NCBI GenBank assembly: GCA_003339415.1
Contig: PDHQ01000619.1
Span: 1-13,634, forward strand
Direction of reading: 5' to 3'
Source: Ophiocordyceps camponoti-saundersi (nom. inval.)
Taxonomy: Eukaryota > Ascomycota > Sordariomycetes > Hypocreales > Ophiocordycipitaceae
Length of the DNA stretch: 13,634 nt
In this document: piece after piece, positions 1 through 8,894 of the stretch
Position numbering within the stretch: the stretch's first letter is position 1
How the letters are laid out: each line of letters starts with the position of its first letter
Position numbers and translations under genes: made by a program
Notes under the pieces: model-generated
Told to the model about the DNA's origin: nothing
The model's input: only the letters and a program-made list of their open reading frames with translations
Database searches by the model: none

Positions 1-240
1 TATTTTGCTATTTTAAAGCATATATTCTTACTATCTTATATATATATATATATATATTATATAATATATAAACGTCTCCGTAATATTAACTTCTAATAAT
101 AAGATCGTAATATATCTTACCCTTAATTTTAATATATATCTACTACTCTAAAACGCACTCCCCGCATTTTTAAATATATATATATATTTAGACTTTAAAA
201 TCTAAAATATATATTATATTTATATATATATTATTAAGTA
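1..240. repeat. TA-rich low-complexity DNA
   Basis: This stretch is dominated by alternating TA tracts, for example around 40-70, 175-190 and 210-235. No reading frame in it stays open for a meaningful length and I see no gene. The composition fits the end state of CpA-to-TpA mutation of repeated DNA, possibly mixed with real TA microsatellites. Confidence 0.6.
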
Positions 241-530
241 ACCTTTCGGCACGCTCTTCTATATAGTAATATTATTCGTAAGAAATAAGCGCGCTAGATA
301 TCTCCGTGTATATTTCTTATTATAACCCTTATAGCTACGTCTCCTTACCTTTCTCCTCGATCGGAACTAGAGACGCCTGCTCGGGCTTACTATAGCCTCC
401 TATTATTATAACCTCGCTATACTCTCTAATAACCCCCGTAATATTATTCTAATTATCGCTATATAATAATTATTTCTTTATATTTCCCGCTTATATCTAT
501 ACTCGGCGTATACTATTTATATTATACGAA
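241..530 (-). pseudogene. Possible coding relic, unknown family
   Basis: Read on the minus strand, one frame gives a protein-like, charged stretch of about 46 codons without a stop (roughly 490-350). It is rich in Glu, Lys and Ile and includes the segment SKPEQASLVPIEEKGKE. It then continues through TAG/TAA codons of the kind RIP makes from Trp and Gln, to a Glu/Arg-rich end near 241. The frame differs from that of the relic at 675-1155, so this may be another exon of the same gene, a frameshifted part, or a separate gene. I do not recognise the family. The case rests only on the stop-free length and composition. Confidence 0.3.
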
Positions 531-674
531 AGCAAACTTTTATTTTCCTCCCTTCTAATATCTTTTAGTTATCTTTATCCTTAACTAACCCTAGAAGCAC
601 TAAGTTAACTATATACGTTTATATATATCTCTTAACGCCTACGTTATACCCGGGATAGCTATAATAATCTTAAC

Positions 675-1155
675 TTACTTCGCACGATCTATAACCCTAA
701 GTTTAATATCGTCGTCGTTCTCGTTCTAAGTAACTATAATCGTATCTGCGACTAAATCCGTAGCCGCCGCCGTAATTATAGTTATACGATACCGCGCTCC
801 CCGCAAACGAAATATATATATCGCGCACCTACCGGACTTAAACGAGAAGTATTCTTTAAAAAGGCTAGAGTTCTTCTAGCAAATATTATATAAGCTTAAT
901 AATATCGGGGCGTAGCTCGCTATTAGATATGCTAGTAGGCGTCCGCGCCGTCGCAGTATACGCTTTATAATATCTCGGTACGATACTATATTTAGAGACT
1001 TTACCCGGATATCGTCGCTAGGGAGCGCCGCTAGGCGCTTCTCCTTATCCTTTATACTATATATTAGCATCTCCTCTCGTCCGGCATATACTATTATTTT
1101 TACTTACTATAAGGGCAAATAGTTAAAAGAGTTTTTCTCTAGTACCGGATATTTT
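675..1155 (-). pseudogene. Degenerate protein-coding relic, unknown family
   Basis: A single minus-strand frame runs about 160 codons with stops only at 1104-1109 (two adjacent), 876-878 and 726-728, before a TAA at 675-677. An ATG survives at 1070, but the frame continues upstream of it (GREEM), so it need not be the true start. The middle is very basic (RDIIKRILRRRGRLLAYLIA, about 995-936) and is followed by a hydrophobic stretch. The C-terminal part carries an acidic cluster (NENDDD, about 725-705). All internal stops can be explained as mutated Gln or Trp codons. No catalytic motif or known domain is recognised. It lies just outside the copia element on the same strand. Real coding origin is likely; function is unknown. 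Confidence 0.45.
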
Positions 1156-1253
1156 TATTACTTTCTATTCCTAGTAAGCCTTATTAGGGGATATCGTATA
1201 ATAGAGGGTAGGTATAAAGTTATTATGCGAAACGTAAGGACTTATTAGAGAAT

Positions 1254-1946
1254 AAAAAAAAATAACTATATAAAAAAACTAAGTTAGTAGGGTTATTAAT
1301 AAAGGTCGCCGCCGCGTATATCGCAGATAACGTTATCGCTTACCTTAGTCGTCGTTATCGTTATCGTCGCTCCTCGCCCTACCTAAAGAGAAGAAGAAGA
1401 GGAGGGGAGGAGAGGAGAAGAAGGGAAGAAGAGAAGAGGGGAGGGTTTAGGAAAGAAGAGAGCCTTTTATATCTTTTCCGGATAGCCCGTCACATAACCT
1501 ACCGTTCTTTACGAGGAAGAGAGCATCGTTACTTTATTTATCTCTGCCTCCTACGGCTTCCTACGCCCGGTTTTTTATATCTAACTTTTCGCCCTTACGA
1601 TACGGTAAAGACTAATAATAGTTATATTTTTATAAAATATCGTTAAAAGTGGAGTACTTTAGTACGTAACTGCCGCTACTAATATAGCACCTAGGTCTTA
1701 AAAGGGATACGTACCTTTAGTATCTTACTAATACGGGTACGTATCGTATTTACTAATAGCAGGGGCAGGTTATCTAACCTATACGTATTAGTTATTAAGG
1801 TATATAGTCTATTATCGACTAGGCTATATTATGCTCTAGCTAAGTAGGCTCTTAGTGCCCCTCTTATACTAATCTAGTATACTAATTATATAAGTCTAAC
1901 TAGGCTCGAGCCCTAAGTAGGTCTAGCTTAGACTAGGCCTGCGACA
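1254..1946 (-). repeat. 3' LTR of the copia element
   Basis: Bases 1254-1740 match 4343-4838 along their length: a poly-A run, a GCC/GTC-rich block, a purine-rich tract, an AAAGTGGAGTA segment and a TACTAATACGGGTACGT end. On the minus strand the likely LTR start is TGTCGCAGG at 1946, directly after a purine-rich tract (1947-1957). This is the classic copia arrangement of tract plus TG. The LTR would then be about 693 bp, of which the last 487 bp have a partner in the window. Its other end is the A-run at 1254-1262. RIP has erased the terminal CA, so that boundary is approximate. Confidence 0.75.
1383..1448 (-). promoter_or_regulatory. Pyrimidine-rich tract in the 3' LTR
   Basis: Some 65 bases are almost pure purine on the plus strand, so pure CT on the element's own strand. 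The second LTR has the counterpart at 4478-4548. CT-rich tracts near transcription starts are common in fungal promoters, so this may mark the R/U5 transcription start of the LTR. The function is inferred. Purine/pyrimidine tracts of this kind contain no CpA or TpG and would survive RIP. Confidence 0.4.
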
Positions 1947-1958
1947 CCTCCCCTAAGG
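1947..1958 (-). other. Candidate polypurine tract of the copia element
   Basis: On the minus strand the bases read TTAGGGGAGG and are followed directly by TGTCGC, the proposed LTR start. The position just after the end of the pol frame fits the primer site for plus-strand DNA synthesis. A second purine-rich stretch (GGAATAGGGGAGG, about 2013-2027) lies slightly upstream and could be an alternative or part of the coding end. Confidence 0.55.
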
Positions 1959-1987
1959 CTAGGCAGGCTTAAAAGACTATCGTGATA

Positions 1988-3735
1988 TTATTTCTTAGTA
2001 TTTAGGCTACTAGAGCCTCCCCTATTCCTTAGCATAGCTAGATTTAGCTAGCGTACGAACTGCTAATACTTGTTTAGCTATAGACCCTTTATAAGGCCGT
2101 CTGCGATTATATCTGCCGTGCCGATCTACTATAGATTAAAGAAGCCTATCTAATACCTTTAGATTATCTATTTATAGCGCAAATCGATATGCTTAGTGCG
2201 TGCCTTATTAAGTAGGTTAATCACGGCGAGCCGGGCGTTCTAACTATCTATATATATTAGAAGAGGCCTCTTTTATTCGTAGCTTATATTACGGATTATA
2301 TCCGCGAGCTAGATCGTTATTAGGCTAGCAGGCGTTAGGGCTATAAATTCGGCCTCTATGCTGCTCGTTATAATTAAAGTCTAACGCTTAGATCGCCACG
2401 CGATCGGCCTACTAGCGAGGAATATAACGAACCCGGCCGTTAAGGCGCGGGTTGCCTAATTATCCGCGAACGATACGTCGGAATAGACGCGGAGTTAAAG
2501 GTCCTTACTATATGCCGCACTACCTAGTATAATGCTAAGAGAAGGCGTGCCGCGTAGATAGCGGAATAGATACTTTATCGTAGCTAAATAGGCGTGAGTT
2601 AGATAGGAATTTACCTCCGATAGTTTCTTCACGCTATACGTGATATCGGGCCTCGTGCCTAGGGCTAGCTAATTTAGGCTGCCTATGCGTTTCTGCTATA
2701 TCGTGGCCTTTATCGCTATTTCGGCCTCTTTCTAATCGTATAAAATCGTATACTTCGCGGGCCACGGCGTCTTCGTTAGCTTTAAATCGTCGGTATCGAA
2801 TAGCTTAAGGATCTTACAGGTAAAGGAGGTCTAATATACTCGGATAGTGCGTGCCTTACGATCGCGATCGAACTCTAAGCCTAGGAATTCCTAAGGCTCG
2901 CTAAGGTGCTTAATTTCGTATAAATCGTTAAGAATTTCGGCCTTATTATTAATCTATGCTTACGTTAGTGCGGTAAGGAGGATATCGTTTATATAAAGAA
3001 CGAGGAGACTGCCGTCGCTATAATAATAAAGGCAGAGTTCGGAGTTAAGGGGTTCGAAACGGCGACTAGCTAGATCCTTAGCTATACGCTCGAACTACTA
3101 TCGTAGCGACGCGCGATGCCTATAAAGAGCCCTTTTTAGGCGGCAAACGCGGCCTAATTTATCCTTAAAGCCGTGAGGCTATTCGACGAAGATATCTTTA
3201 TTAAGTTTAGCGTTAATAAAGGTATTTACGACGTCGAACTTAGCCTATTTAAGGTCTTATATAGCGATAAGCGTAAGGAAGATACGAACGGACGATTAAT
3301 ACGCTACCGTAGCATAGAGGTCTTTAACTAGCCGATCTATAGGATCACGATCTCCGCGGATAACCTAGCGGGCTTTCGCTATCGGATCTACGCTTTTAAT
3401 AGGCTTCTCTATATATACCTAACGCCTAAGAAGGGTCTTTATATCGTGAGGCTTCGGCACGAGCTTCTAAGCGCCCTTTTAATATAGTTTATTAAGTTCT
3501 TTATTTATCGCGGGCACCTATCGTTTATCGAAGTCGGGGAGTTTTTTCGCGGCACGATAATTACTAAGGGCATAGCCTATAAAGGTTTCCGTAGCTAAGG
3601 CTAAGAGAATTATTATAGGCGCCTTACTAATATATTCGTCTTTATCGGCGAAGGTAACGTGCGGCGTAGCCGTCTTAACAATACTTTTAGTAGCTAGATT
3701 AGCCTATATAAGCCTCTTTAATCTTCTCGTAAGTT
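1988..3735 (-). pseudogene. pol: Copia pol relic: reverse transcriptase and RNase H
   Basis: One minus-strand frame (plus-strand phase 2) holds throughout, from a linker just after the integrase position to a TAA at 1988-1990. In order it shows the pre-RT block KARxVIRG, the RT core FDVVNTF (about 3240-3218), the block GRVCRLKRALY, and the active-site box YINDI (2995-2981), where copia has YVDD. It then shows KHLSEPxEFLGLEFDRD, the RT/RNase H junction GTRPDI (about 2660), RNase H blocks with WRSKR and SSIEAEF (about 2365), ARTKHIDLRYK and ADGLIKG (about 2105). About twenty or more stops interrupt it, nearly all where Gln or Trp is expected. The Asp-to-Asn change in the YVDD box would alone remove catalysis. 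The integrase core upstream is missing. The identification is secure; the exact 5' limit is not. Confidence 0.93.
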
Positions 3736-3916
3736 TAGTGCCCTAGATCTCTTCGGATAAATAGCGCTTGCGGCGTTATATATCGGTTAAGGCAGAAGAA
3801 AGTGTCGATACCTCGCGTATATATTAAGAGGGTTATTTGTCGGGTATTAGATCGGTTTATTAAAGCTATAGGGTACTAGCTAATTCGTTAGGATTATTAC
3901 GATTATTATAATCGAT

Positions 3917-4291
3917 CTAAGAGCTAGGAAAGCTTATAGATATAGGCAGCAATTGTGCCTCTTTATTAGCTTTTTTAGCTTCTTTAATCGACGGGAGAAG
4001 GGCATTTTCTTTAGAAATCGGGCGCGGTGCCTCGTTGCCTCGATTAGGCGTGGCGTTTAGTAAGGGAAGGTACGAAGGGTCTCTCTTAGGCGTTTTAAAT
4101 CGCTCTTTTAATAGCCCTATAAATTCCTCTTTAACGCGCGATAAATTTAATAATCCGGCTATAGTAGTTAGATATTTCTTCGGTTATTGCTTATTGTTTG
4201 CCGTAAGTGTAAATAGTCGAAGGAGTCCTTTTTCCTCGGCACCGGACGTTCTCATCTCCTTCTATTCCCACCGACCCTTCGAGGAAGGCAT
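3917..4291 (-). pseudogene. Gag-like N-terminal relic of the copia polyprotein
   Basis: An ATG at 4291 lies some 50 bases inside the 5' LTR and opens a minus-strand frame in the same phase as pol. Only two stops (4262-4264 and 4184-4186) interrupt 125 codons, and the stretch 4183-3920 is fully open (88 codons). The product is rich in Lys, Leu, Asn and Pro, with the segment KEEFIGLLKERFKTPKRDP. I cannot match it to a named Gag family; position and frame are the evidence. Past 3917 the frame decays and soon reaches the linker before RT, so the rest of gag, protease and integrase seem to be deleted. CpA and TpG are commoner here than in pol, as if this part escaped the heaviest RIP. Confidence 0.6.
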
Positions 4292-4342
4292 CTACGAATA
4301 AAGGGTATAACGCTTCTTAAGCGATATATAGAGGATTATCCG

Positions 4343-4838
4343 AAAAAAAAAAAAAACAACTATATAAGATAACTAGGTTAGCAGGGTCATTAATTAAGGT
4401 CGCCGCCGCGGCTGTCGCAGATATTATTATAACGTACCTCGGTCGTTATCGTTATCGTCGCCGCTGCCTGCCCTGCTAAAAGAGAAGAGGAAGAGAAGGA
4501 GAGGCGAAGAGAAGAAGGGAAGAAGATAAGAGGGGAGGGTTTAGGAAAGGAGAAGGCCTTTTATATCTTTTCCGGCTAGGTCGTTATATAACCTACCGTT
4601 CTTTGCGAGGAAGAGAATATCGTTACTTTATTTATCTCTACCTCCTACGGCTTCCTGCGCCCGGTCTTTTATATTTAACTTTTCGCCCTTACGATATGGT
4701 AAAGACTAACGATAGTTATATTTTTATAAAATATCGTTAAAAGTGGAGTACTGCGGTATATACCGGCTATTGCTAATAGACGAAGTGGGTTTATAAAGGG
4801 GTACGTACCGCTATATATCTTACTAATACGGGTACGTT
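4343..4838 (-). repeat. 5' LTR of the copia element, truncated
   Basis: This is the partner of 1254-1740 in direct orientation. Shared landmarks are the poly-A (4343-4356), the GTCGCCGCCGCG block, the purine tract (4478-4548), TTTTATATCTTTTCCGG, the CTACGGCTTCCT segment, AAAATATCGTTAAAAGTGGA and TACTAATACGGGTACGT. The roughly 205 bases that begin the other LTR (1741-1946) are missing here, and the sequence passes straight into tandem unit A. The start of U3 was therefore lost or replaced, which also explains the lack of a target-site duplication. Confidence 0.8.
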
Positions 4839-5274
4839 ATATTACGAGAATACGAGTAAAAGTATATAGAAATAATATAATATCTTAAGTCTTATCTAAA
4901 AATATAGTTAGGACCTATATCCTTTTTTAAAGTAGCGAGTATAGAATATAACGCCCTAATCCCCCTACTTAGATATATACCTATAACTATTCTATAACGA
5001 CCGTTTCCTTTTTTAGTTTTTAGCCCTTATTAATAATACTAATACTTACTTTCTAAGTATATATAAGGGAGGCATTTTCCTATACACGTATACGTAACAT
5101 ACCCCCTAGCTTATAAGCTTATTTAAACGTATCTAATAAGCTTGAAAATTATCTTTAAAGATCGTAAGAATAAATTATCTAAACCCTTAAGAGAAAAAAA
5201 CGTAGGAAAAGACTATAGGTACGTATCTTTTACACCTCTAAATTAGTTAGGCTAGATAAGTTATCTAGGGCGGG

Positions 5275-5350
5275 TATAGAAAGCTCCTCTCTCTTCCTTT
5301 CTCTCTCTTCTCTTTTCTTCCTCCTTTATCCTTATCTTCTTCTTCTCCTG
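5275..5350 (+). promoter_or_regulatory. TATA box and CT-rich leader of unit A gene
   Basis: TATAGAAA (5275-5282) follows the conserved AGTTATCTAGG and is followed by about 65 bases of nearly pure C and T (5285-5350). The same order, TATA then CT tract, recurs in unit B. A TATA box followed by a CT-rich start region is usual for strongly expressed fungal genes, and it points the same way as the coding frame. The promoter role is inferred from layout and conservation. Confidence 0.6.
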
Positions 5351-5401
5351 CGGTTATTTTTTTATTTTATATAGCTTTCTTTAGAAAAGATTATAGATCT
5401 T

Positions 5402-6220
5402 ATAAGTAACTTAAGTCTTCCGTCCGCCCGCGATCGTAGTATCTAAGGGAGGTATCGCCTCCTTAAGCTTCTAACTATAAACCCGTCGATAGTATCGTTT
5501 ATAACCGTACTAAGCGTAAACGTAGGTATTCGCCTGCGGATTTCTTATACTATAAAATAATATATTTTTCCCTTATAGGATTCTAAGCGCTAGGCACTCT
5601 TAAAGCTTACCGTTAATATTATTCTTAGGGCTAAGATTACTATATCGGCTAGGAACGTTTACCTTAAAATTTTGCGTAATCTTAGATATTTTAGGGCGAT
5701 TATTATTTAGAGTCGTGGCATATAGAACTTGCCGCCTTGCCTTAAATGCCGTCGCCTACGTACCGGGGCTTACCCTTTTTAGCGTTACGCCTCTCTCCCT
5801 AGCTTTTAGCATAGCGCCTACGCTAGTTACGTCTAGGCTAGATAAGGACGATACTACTCTTTTTAGCGTGCCGCGCAAGCGGTCGGTTCGATAAGTTAAC
5901 TAGCTATTACTATTCCCGACGATAATAATATTATTAAGGATAGAGAAATAATCGAGATAGAGGATACTCTAGAGGCTAAAAATAAGTAAGATAGTCTTTT
6001 ATTAGGTTTATACCTTAAATACGCCATGCACTAGCCTGCCGGTATATTATACCCCTATTACCTAACTCCTACTTAGCAAGCTTAGGTTATAGTAGAGAAG
6101 ACCCGTCAGTTAAGAGGAGGTATCTAGACCTTTAGATAGTAGAAACGTTTATAGGTAGTAAATATAGAAGAATAACGCCTGCGTAAATATATTAAAAATA
6201 AAAGGAAAAAAAAAAGATAA
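5402..6220 (+). pseudogene. Cys-rich protein gene relic, copy A
   Basis: One plus-strand frame (phase 2) can be read from about 5402 to a TAA at 6218-6220, some 270 codons, with stops nearly all at likely Gln positions. The centre carries CLKC (5738-5749), then R-rich residues, AYPF, SLPSF and the degraded HSAYASYV. The Tyr residues there are expected to be mutated Cys (TGC to TAC), giving an original layout near CxxC..PFxxC..PGF..ACxxCV..CCSF, probably zinc binding. The tail has an acidic stretch, PYYLTPT and a Lys/Arg-rich end (KNKRKKKR). The true start codon is lost. Uncharacterised fungal proteins with similar CxxC-PF-C-CxxC layouts exist as I recall, but I give no family name. The upstream TATA/CT leader and the homologous copy B support a real gene. 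Confidence 0.7.
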
Positions 6221-6722
6221 ACGTTTTTCCTAGCTAAGATTTTTAAGTATAACTTAGATTAGATAGAGCAGACCGGGCTTATAACTATTACGAGGATATA
6301 AGTCGAGGTATTTAGAAACGATATAGTATCTTAAGTCTTATCTAAAAACGTAGTCGGAACCCGTGTCCTTTTTTATAATTAGGAAATACGTATAATAACG
6401 CCTTGGTCTCACCCGTCCGATATCTGCCTCTAACTATTTTAATAGCGACTATTTCCTTCTTTAGGTTTTTAGCCCTTATTTGTAAGGCTAATACCTATTT
6501 TCACGGTATAAAGGAGGCATTTTCTTATGCACGTATGCGTAATATACCCCCCTTAGGCTTATAAGCTTATTTAGAAGTATCTAATAAGCCTTAAAAATAA
6601 CTTTAAAAATCGTAAGATAAGATTATTAAAACCTTTAAGAGAAAACTTATAGGAAAAGACTATAGGTACGTATCTTCTGCACCTGTTAAATTAGTAAAGC
6701 TAGCTAAGTTATCTAGGCATAG

Positions 6723-6795
6723 TATAAAATGCCCTCTTCTCTTCCTCTCTCTCTCTTCCTCTTTCTTCTTCCTTTATCCTCTTCTTCTTCTTTTA
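6723..6795 (+). promoter_or_regulatory. TATA box and CT-rich leader of unit B gene
   Basis: TATAAAA (6723-6729) is followed by about 65 bases of C and T (6731-6795). It occupies the same place as in unit A, after the shared AGTTATCTAGG. It is the better preserved of the two TATA boxes. Confidence 0.6.
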
Positions 6796-6899
6796 TAGGC
6801 AGTTTTCTAGTTATTCCTTCACTTCTTCCTTTTCCGAGATAGATATTATAGGTCCTTAAGACCTAGGTATGCACGGAAGATATCGCCTTATTAAGGTTC

Positions 6900-7623
6900 C
6901 GATAGCTTATCCTCAGATACTAGCTATAATAATAACCTTATCTATTAACGTAAGTCTCTACCTTAGATTCCCCGTATTCCTAATACTTAGAAATAATATA
7001 AAATACCTTTTTAGGATATAAAGCGTCGTGCGCTTACTATGCCCGCGGTTAGCGTGATACTTTAAGCTAAAATCACGGCCGTACCGTAACTTATAGTAAA
7101 TTAAGTTTTAAGAGATAACGGATACTTTCGCTCGCTTCTAGTCTAAAGCCGTGGTGCCGAGAACGCGACTCTATGCGAAAAATGCTCTCGTCCACGTATA
7201 CGCGCCTATCCCTTTAAGTCGTATATTTCGTTGCCCGGTTTCTAGCATAGTGCTTATAGCTTATACGTTTAGGCTAGATAAGGTTATTATTACTTATTAT
7301 AGCGTCTAATCGAAACGGCTAGGTTGACGGGGTTAGGGGGGTTTACGATCGCTAATAACGATAAAATTACGGAGGACCGTAAGATTATTAAACTTAAAGA
7401 TATTATAGATATTTAAGATAGAGACGGGCAAATAGTTCTCCTATTATTATAATATCTAGAGCACGCTGCGCGCTAGCTAGCTTTAATACCGTACTTATAT
7501 CCCCTAACTTAGGCTTAGCAAGCCTAGGTAAACGCGGAGAAGAGACGTTAGTAGGGAAATAAACTAGTCCTTTATATAGAAAAGATAATATTAGGTAGTA
7601 AATATAAGAGATAGCGACTATAA
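6900..7623 (+). pseudogene. Cys-rich protein gene relic, copy B
   Basis: This is a homologue of copy A, read in phase 1 to a TAA at 7621-7623. It keeps CEKC (7174-7185), AYPF, SLPGF, the degraded HSAYSLYV, an acidic middle and an LT..QQAQV..EK tail in which the Gln codons are now stops. The first CxxC pair is intact in both copies. Later Cys positions are Tyr in both, each explained by TGC to TAC. The N-terminal part is more divergent than in copy A, and only short blocks align before P(L/F)xDxKR. It lies about 0.4 kb downstream of its TATA box. Nothing suggests it was still functional. Confidence 0.65.
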
Positions 7624-7840
7624 TAATAATAATATAAAATAGTAGATAAAGTAAACTTTATAATAATAGAGGGGAACTATATAAACGACTAGCGTATTAG
7701 GCAAATTTATCTTAAATCTAAGTTCGTTTTAGAATTTCTTAAATAATTATCCTTAAAGAGGTTTTATAAAATAATCTCTAACCTTCGCGGAAGTTTATAT
7801 CTAAGCGATCTCTATATAATTTGCTTAAATATTATATCGT
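7624..7840. other. AT-rich gap without a recognised gene
   Basis: This segment lies between the end of the copy B frame and the first R repeat. It is AT-rich with short repeated TAA units. I see no long frame, no RNA gene and no repeat shared with the rest of the window. Confidence 0.5.
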
Positions 7841-8326
7841 AACTAATACTAATAGATATTAAAATATCGTATCTTAGTTAATAGCTTTAATATAATTAGT
7901 AATATATAGTATAAAAGTGTAAGGTTTAAAATAAAGTTATAATTCCGTTTAGTAGAGTTTTTGCTATAAGTCCTCTCTAAGACTTTACTTACTATATACG
8001 ACTTTTAAGATAGCTATAAAGATAAGTTTAATAGCTAATTCTTACTTAGTTTTTCCTCTCTCGAGGGAAACTAAACTACACTATATACTTAGTTATAACC
8101 GCTCCCTTATCTTAAGCGCCTTTTATAATTCTTATCCTCGGAAGCTTTTAGGAGGAAGGAAAGGTTTTAAGAACTATTTAATTCTACTTAGGATAAGTCC
8201 TTAATAGCATTTTATCCTAGCTTTGCGTTTATTTTCTTTTAGCTTAACTATTACCGCCGCTAAAGTACGATTTTACTCGTATATAATCTTAAAAGCTTAA
8301 CGAATACCGCTAACAGCTTTATTACT
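7840..8326 (+). repeat. Dispersed repeat R, copy 1
   Basis: R1 shares ordered blocks with the copies at about 8895 and 13262. The blocks are AAGGTTTAAAA (7921), TTATAATTCCGTTTAGTA, AAGTCCTCTCTAAGACTT, CTCGAGGGAAACTAA (8060-8074), TCCTCGGAAGCTTTTA and ACCGCCGCTAAA (8253-8264). The best preserved blocks contain no CpA or TpG, as expected after RIP. The right end abuts the telomeric block at 8327. No coding frame is evident. It may be a subtelomeric repeat, a solo LTR or a non-autonomous element; I cannot choose between them. Confidence 0.75.
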
Positions 8327-8455
8327 TGCCGTAGGCGCCCCCTGGGAGGGCCGCCGGAGGCAGGTTAGGGTTAGGGTTAGGCCTGCCGTAGGCACCCCCC
8401 GGGAGGGCGCCGAAGGCGGTTAGGGTTAGGGTTAGGGCTAGGGTTAGGGTTAGAT
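8327..8455 (+). repeat. Interstitial telomere repeats with duplicated GC-rich block
   Basis: Two units of the same design stand in a row with a 57-bp period. Each has a GC-rich block starting TGCCGTAGGC (8327 and 8384) followed by TTAGGG repeats. The first array holds two full hexamers and a TTAGG (8365-8381). The second has three TTAGGG, one variant CTAGGG, one more TTAGGG and a TTAGAT end (8420-8455). TTAGGG is the usual telomere repeat of filamentous ascomycetes. The G-rich strand reads rightwards, so the former chromosome end lay to the right. GC content is far above the surroundings and CpA/TpG sites survive. Confidence 0.9.
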
Positions 8456-8894
8456 ATTATATATATTAATTTCCGGGTTCTAAACACTATCTTTTAGTAT
8501 ATAGAAAAAATAGGATTATTAGTTTAGTTACTTAGTCTCTCTTTTAAAAAGAAAATAAATAAATATATTAAGTTATTACTTATTTTTCTTTTATATTTTT
8601 AATAGTAAGATATATATATAAAAAACATATAAATAATTTAACGATTATAATACTAGCTTTTATAATATATTTAGCGTAATATAATACTATTTATAGATTA
8701 ATACTATATATTACTATAAAAGGAAAGAGTATAATAAAGTTATAAGATACCCTAAGCGAGCGTAGCAGATACTTACCGGGCGTAACTTCCTAGGTAACCT
8801 ATATCTTTAACTAACATAAGGGGATCTCTCGCTATAAGGCGGTAAGCTAGACGGTAATTATCTATTAGGAAAACGATAGTAACTTAGTTTTATA
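8456..8894. other. AT-rich stretch, nothing recognised
   Basis: After the telomere array the sequence returns at once to AT-rich, RIP-like DNA. A slightly more GC-rich patch lies at about 8745-8880. I find no frame of useful length and no RNA gene, and I do not see its sequence elsewhere in the window. Confidence 0.5.

Larger units (their letters stand above)
1254..4838 (-). mobile_element. RIP-degraded Ty1/copia LTR retrotransposon, internally deleted
   Basis: The element is read on the minus strand. A 5' LTR copy lies at 4343-4838, then a gag-like start, reverse transcriptase and RNase H, a polypurine tract, and a 3' LTR copy at 1254-1946. The order RT then RNase H and the motifs GTRPDI, SSIEAEF and ARTKHID identify Ty1/copia rather than Ty3/gypsy. 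The internal region is only about 2.4 kb, against roughly 4 kb or more in complete copia elements. The integrase core, the protease and the gag zinc knuckle are not seen, so about 2 kb has probably been lost. No target-site duplication can be defended. The element cannot be active: RT and RNase H are full of stops and the second RT aspartate is changed. Confidence 0.88.
4839..6288 (+). repeat. Tandem duplication, unit A
   Basis: The unit begins near ATTACGAG (about 4843) and is repeated as unit B from about 6288. Matching blocks in the same order are AGTATCTTAAGTCTTATC, a TTTTTAGCCCTTATT block, the TACCCCC..CTTATAAGCTTATTTA block, GACTATAGGTACGTATCTT, a TATA box, a CT-rich tract and the coding region. 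The period is about 1.45 kb. Differences between the copies are mostly transitions. Duplication of this length is a classic trigger for RIP. Confidence 0.85.
6289..7650 (+). repeat. Tandem duplication, unit B
   Basis: This is the second copy of the unit at 4839-6288, head to tail, with the same order of promoter blocks, CT tract and coding region. It diverges from unit A by many transitions and small indels. Similarity fades after the end of the coding frame near 7623, so the right edge is approximate. Confidence 0.83.

Noticed and set aside
1731..1775. GCAGGGGCAGGTTATCT as a tRNA primer-binding site for a plus-strand element
   Set aside because: The RT and RNase H clearly read on the minus strand, so this position is inside the 3' LTR U3 and not next to a 5' LTR.
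4035..4301. Open plus-strand frame of 88 codons with ATG
   Set aside because: It lies antisense to the gag-like frame of the copia element, which is in phase with pol and follows the LTR. The plus-strand product has no support of its own.
1243..4850. TATTAGAGAAT left of the copia element and TATTACGAGAAT right of it, as a target-site duplication
   Set aside because: Copia makes 5-bp duplications, and the right-hand motif is part of tandem unit A (also seen at the start of unit B near 6290). The match is most likely chance in AT-rich DNA.
8327..8455. CRISPR-like array
   Set aside because: There are only two units, with telomere hexamers in place of unique spacers, and the rest of the window is eukaryotic in character.
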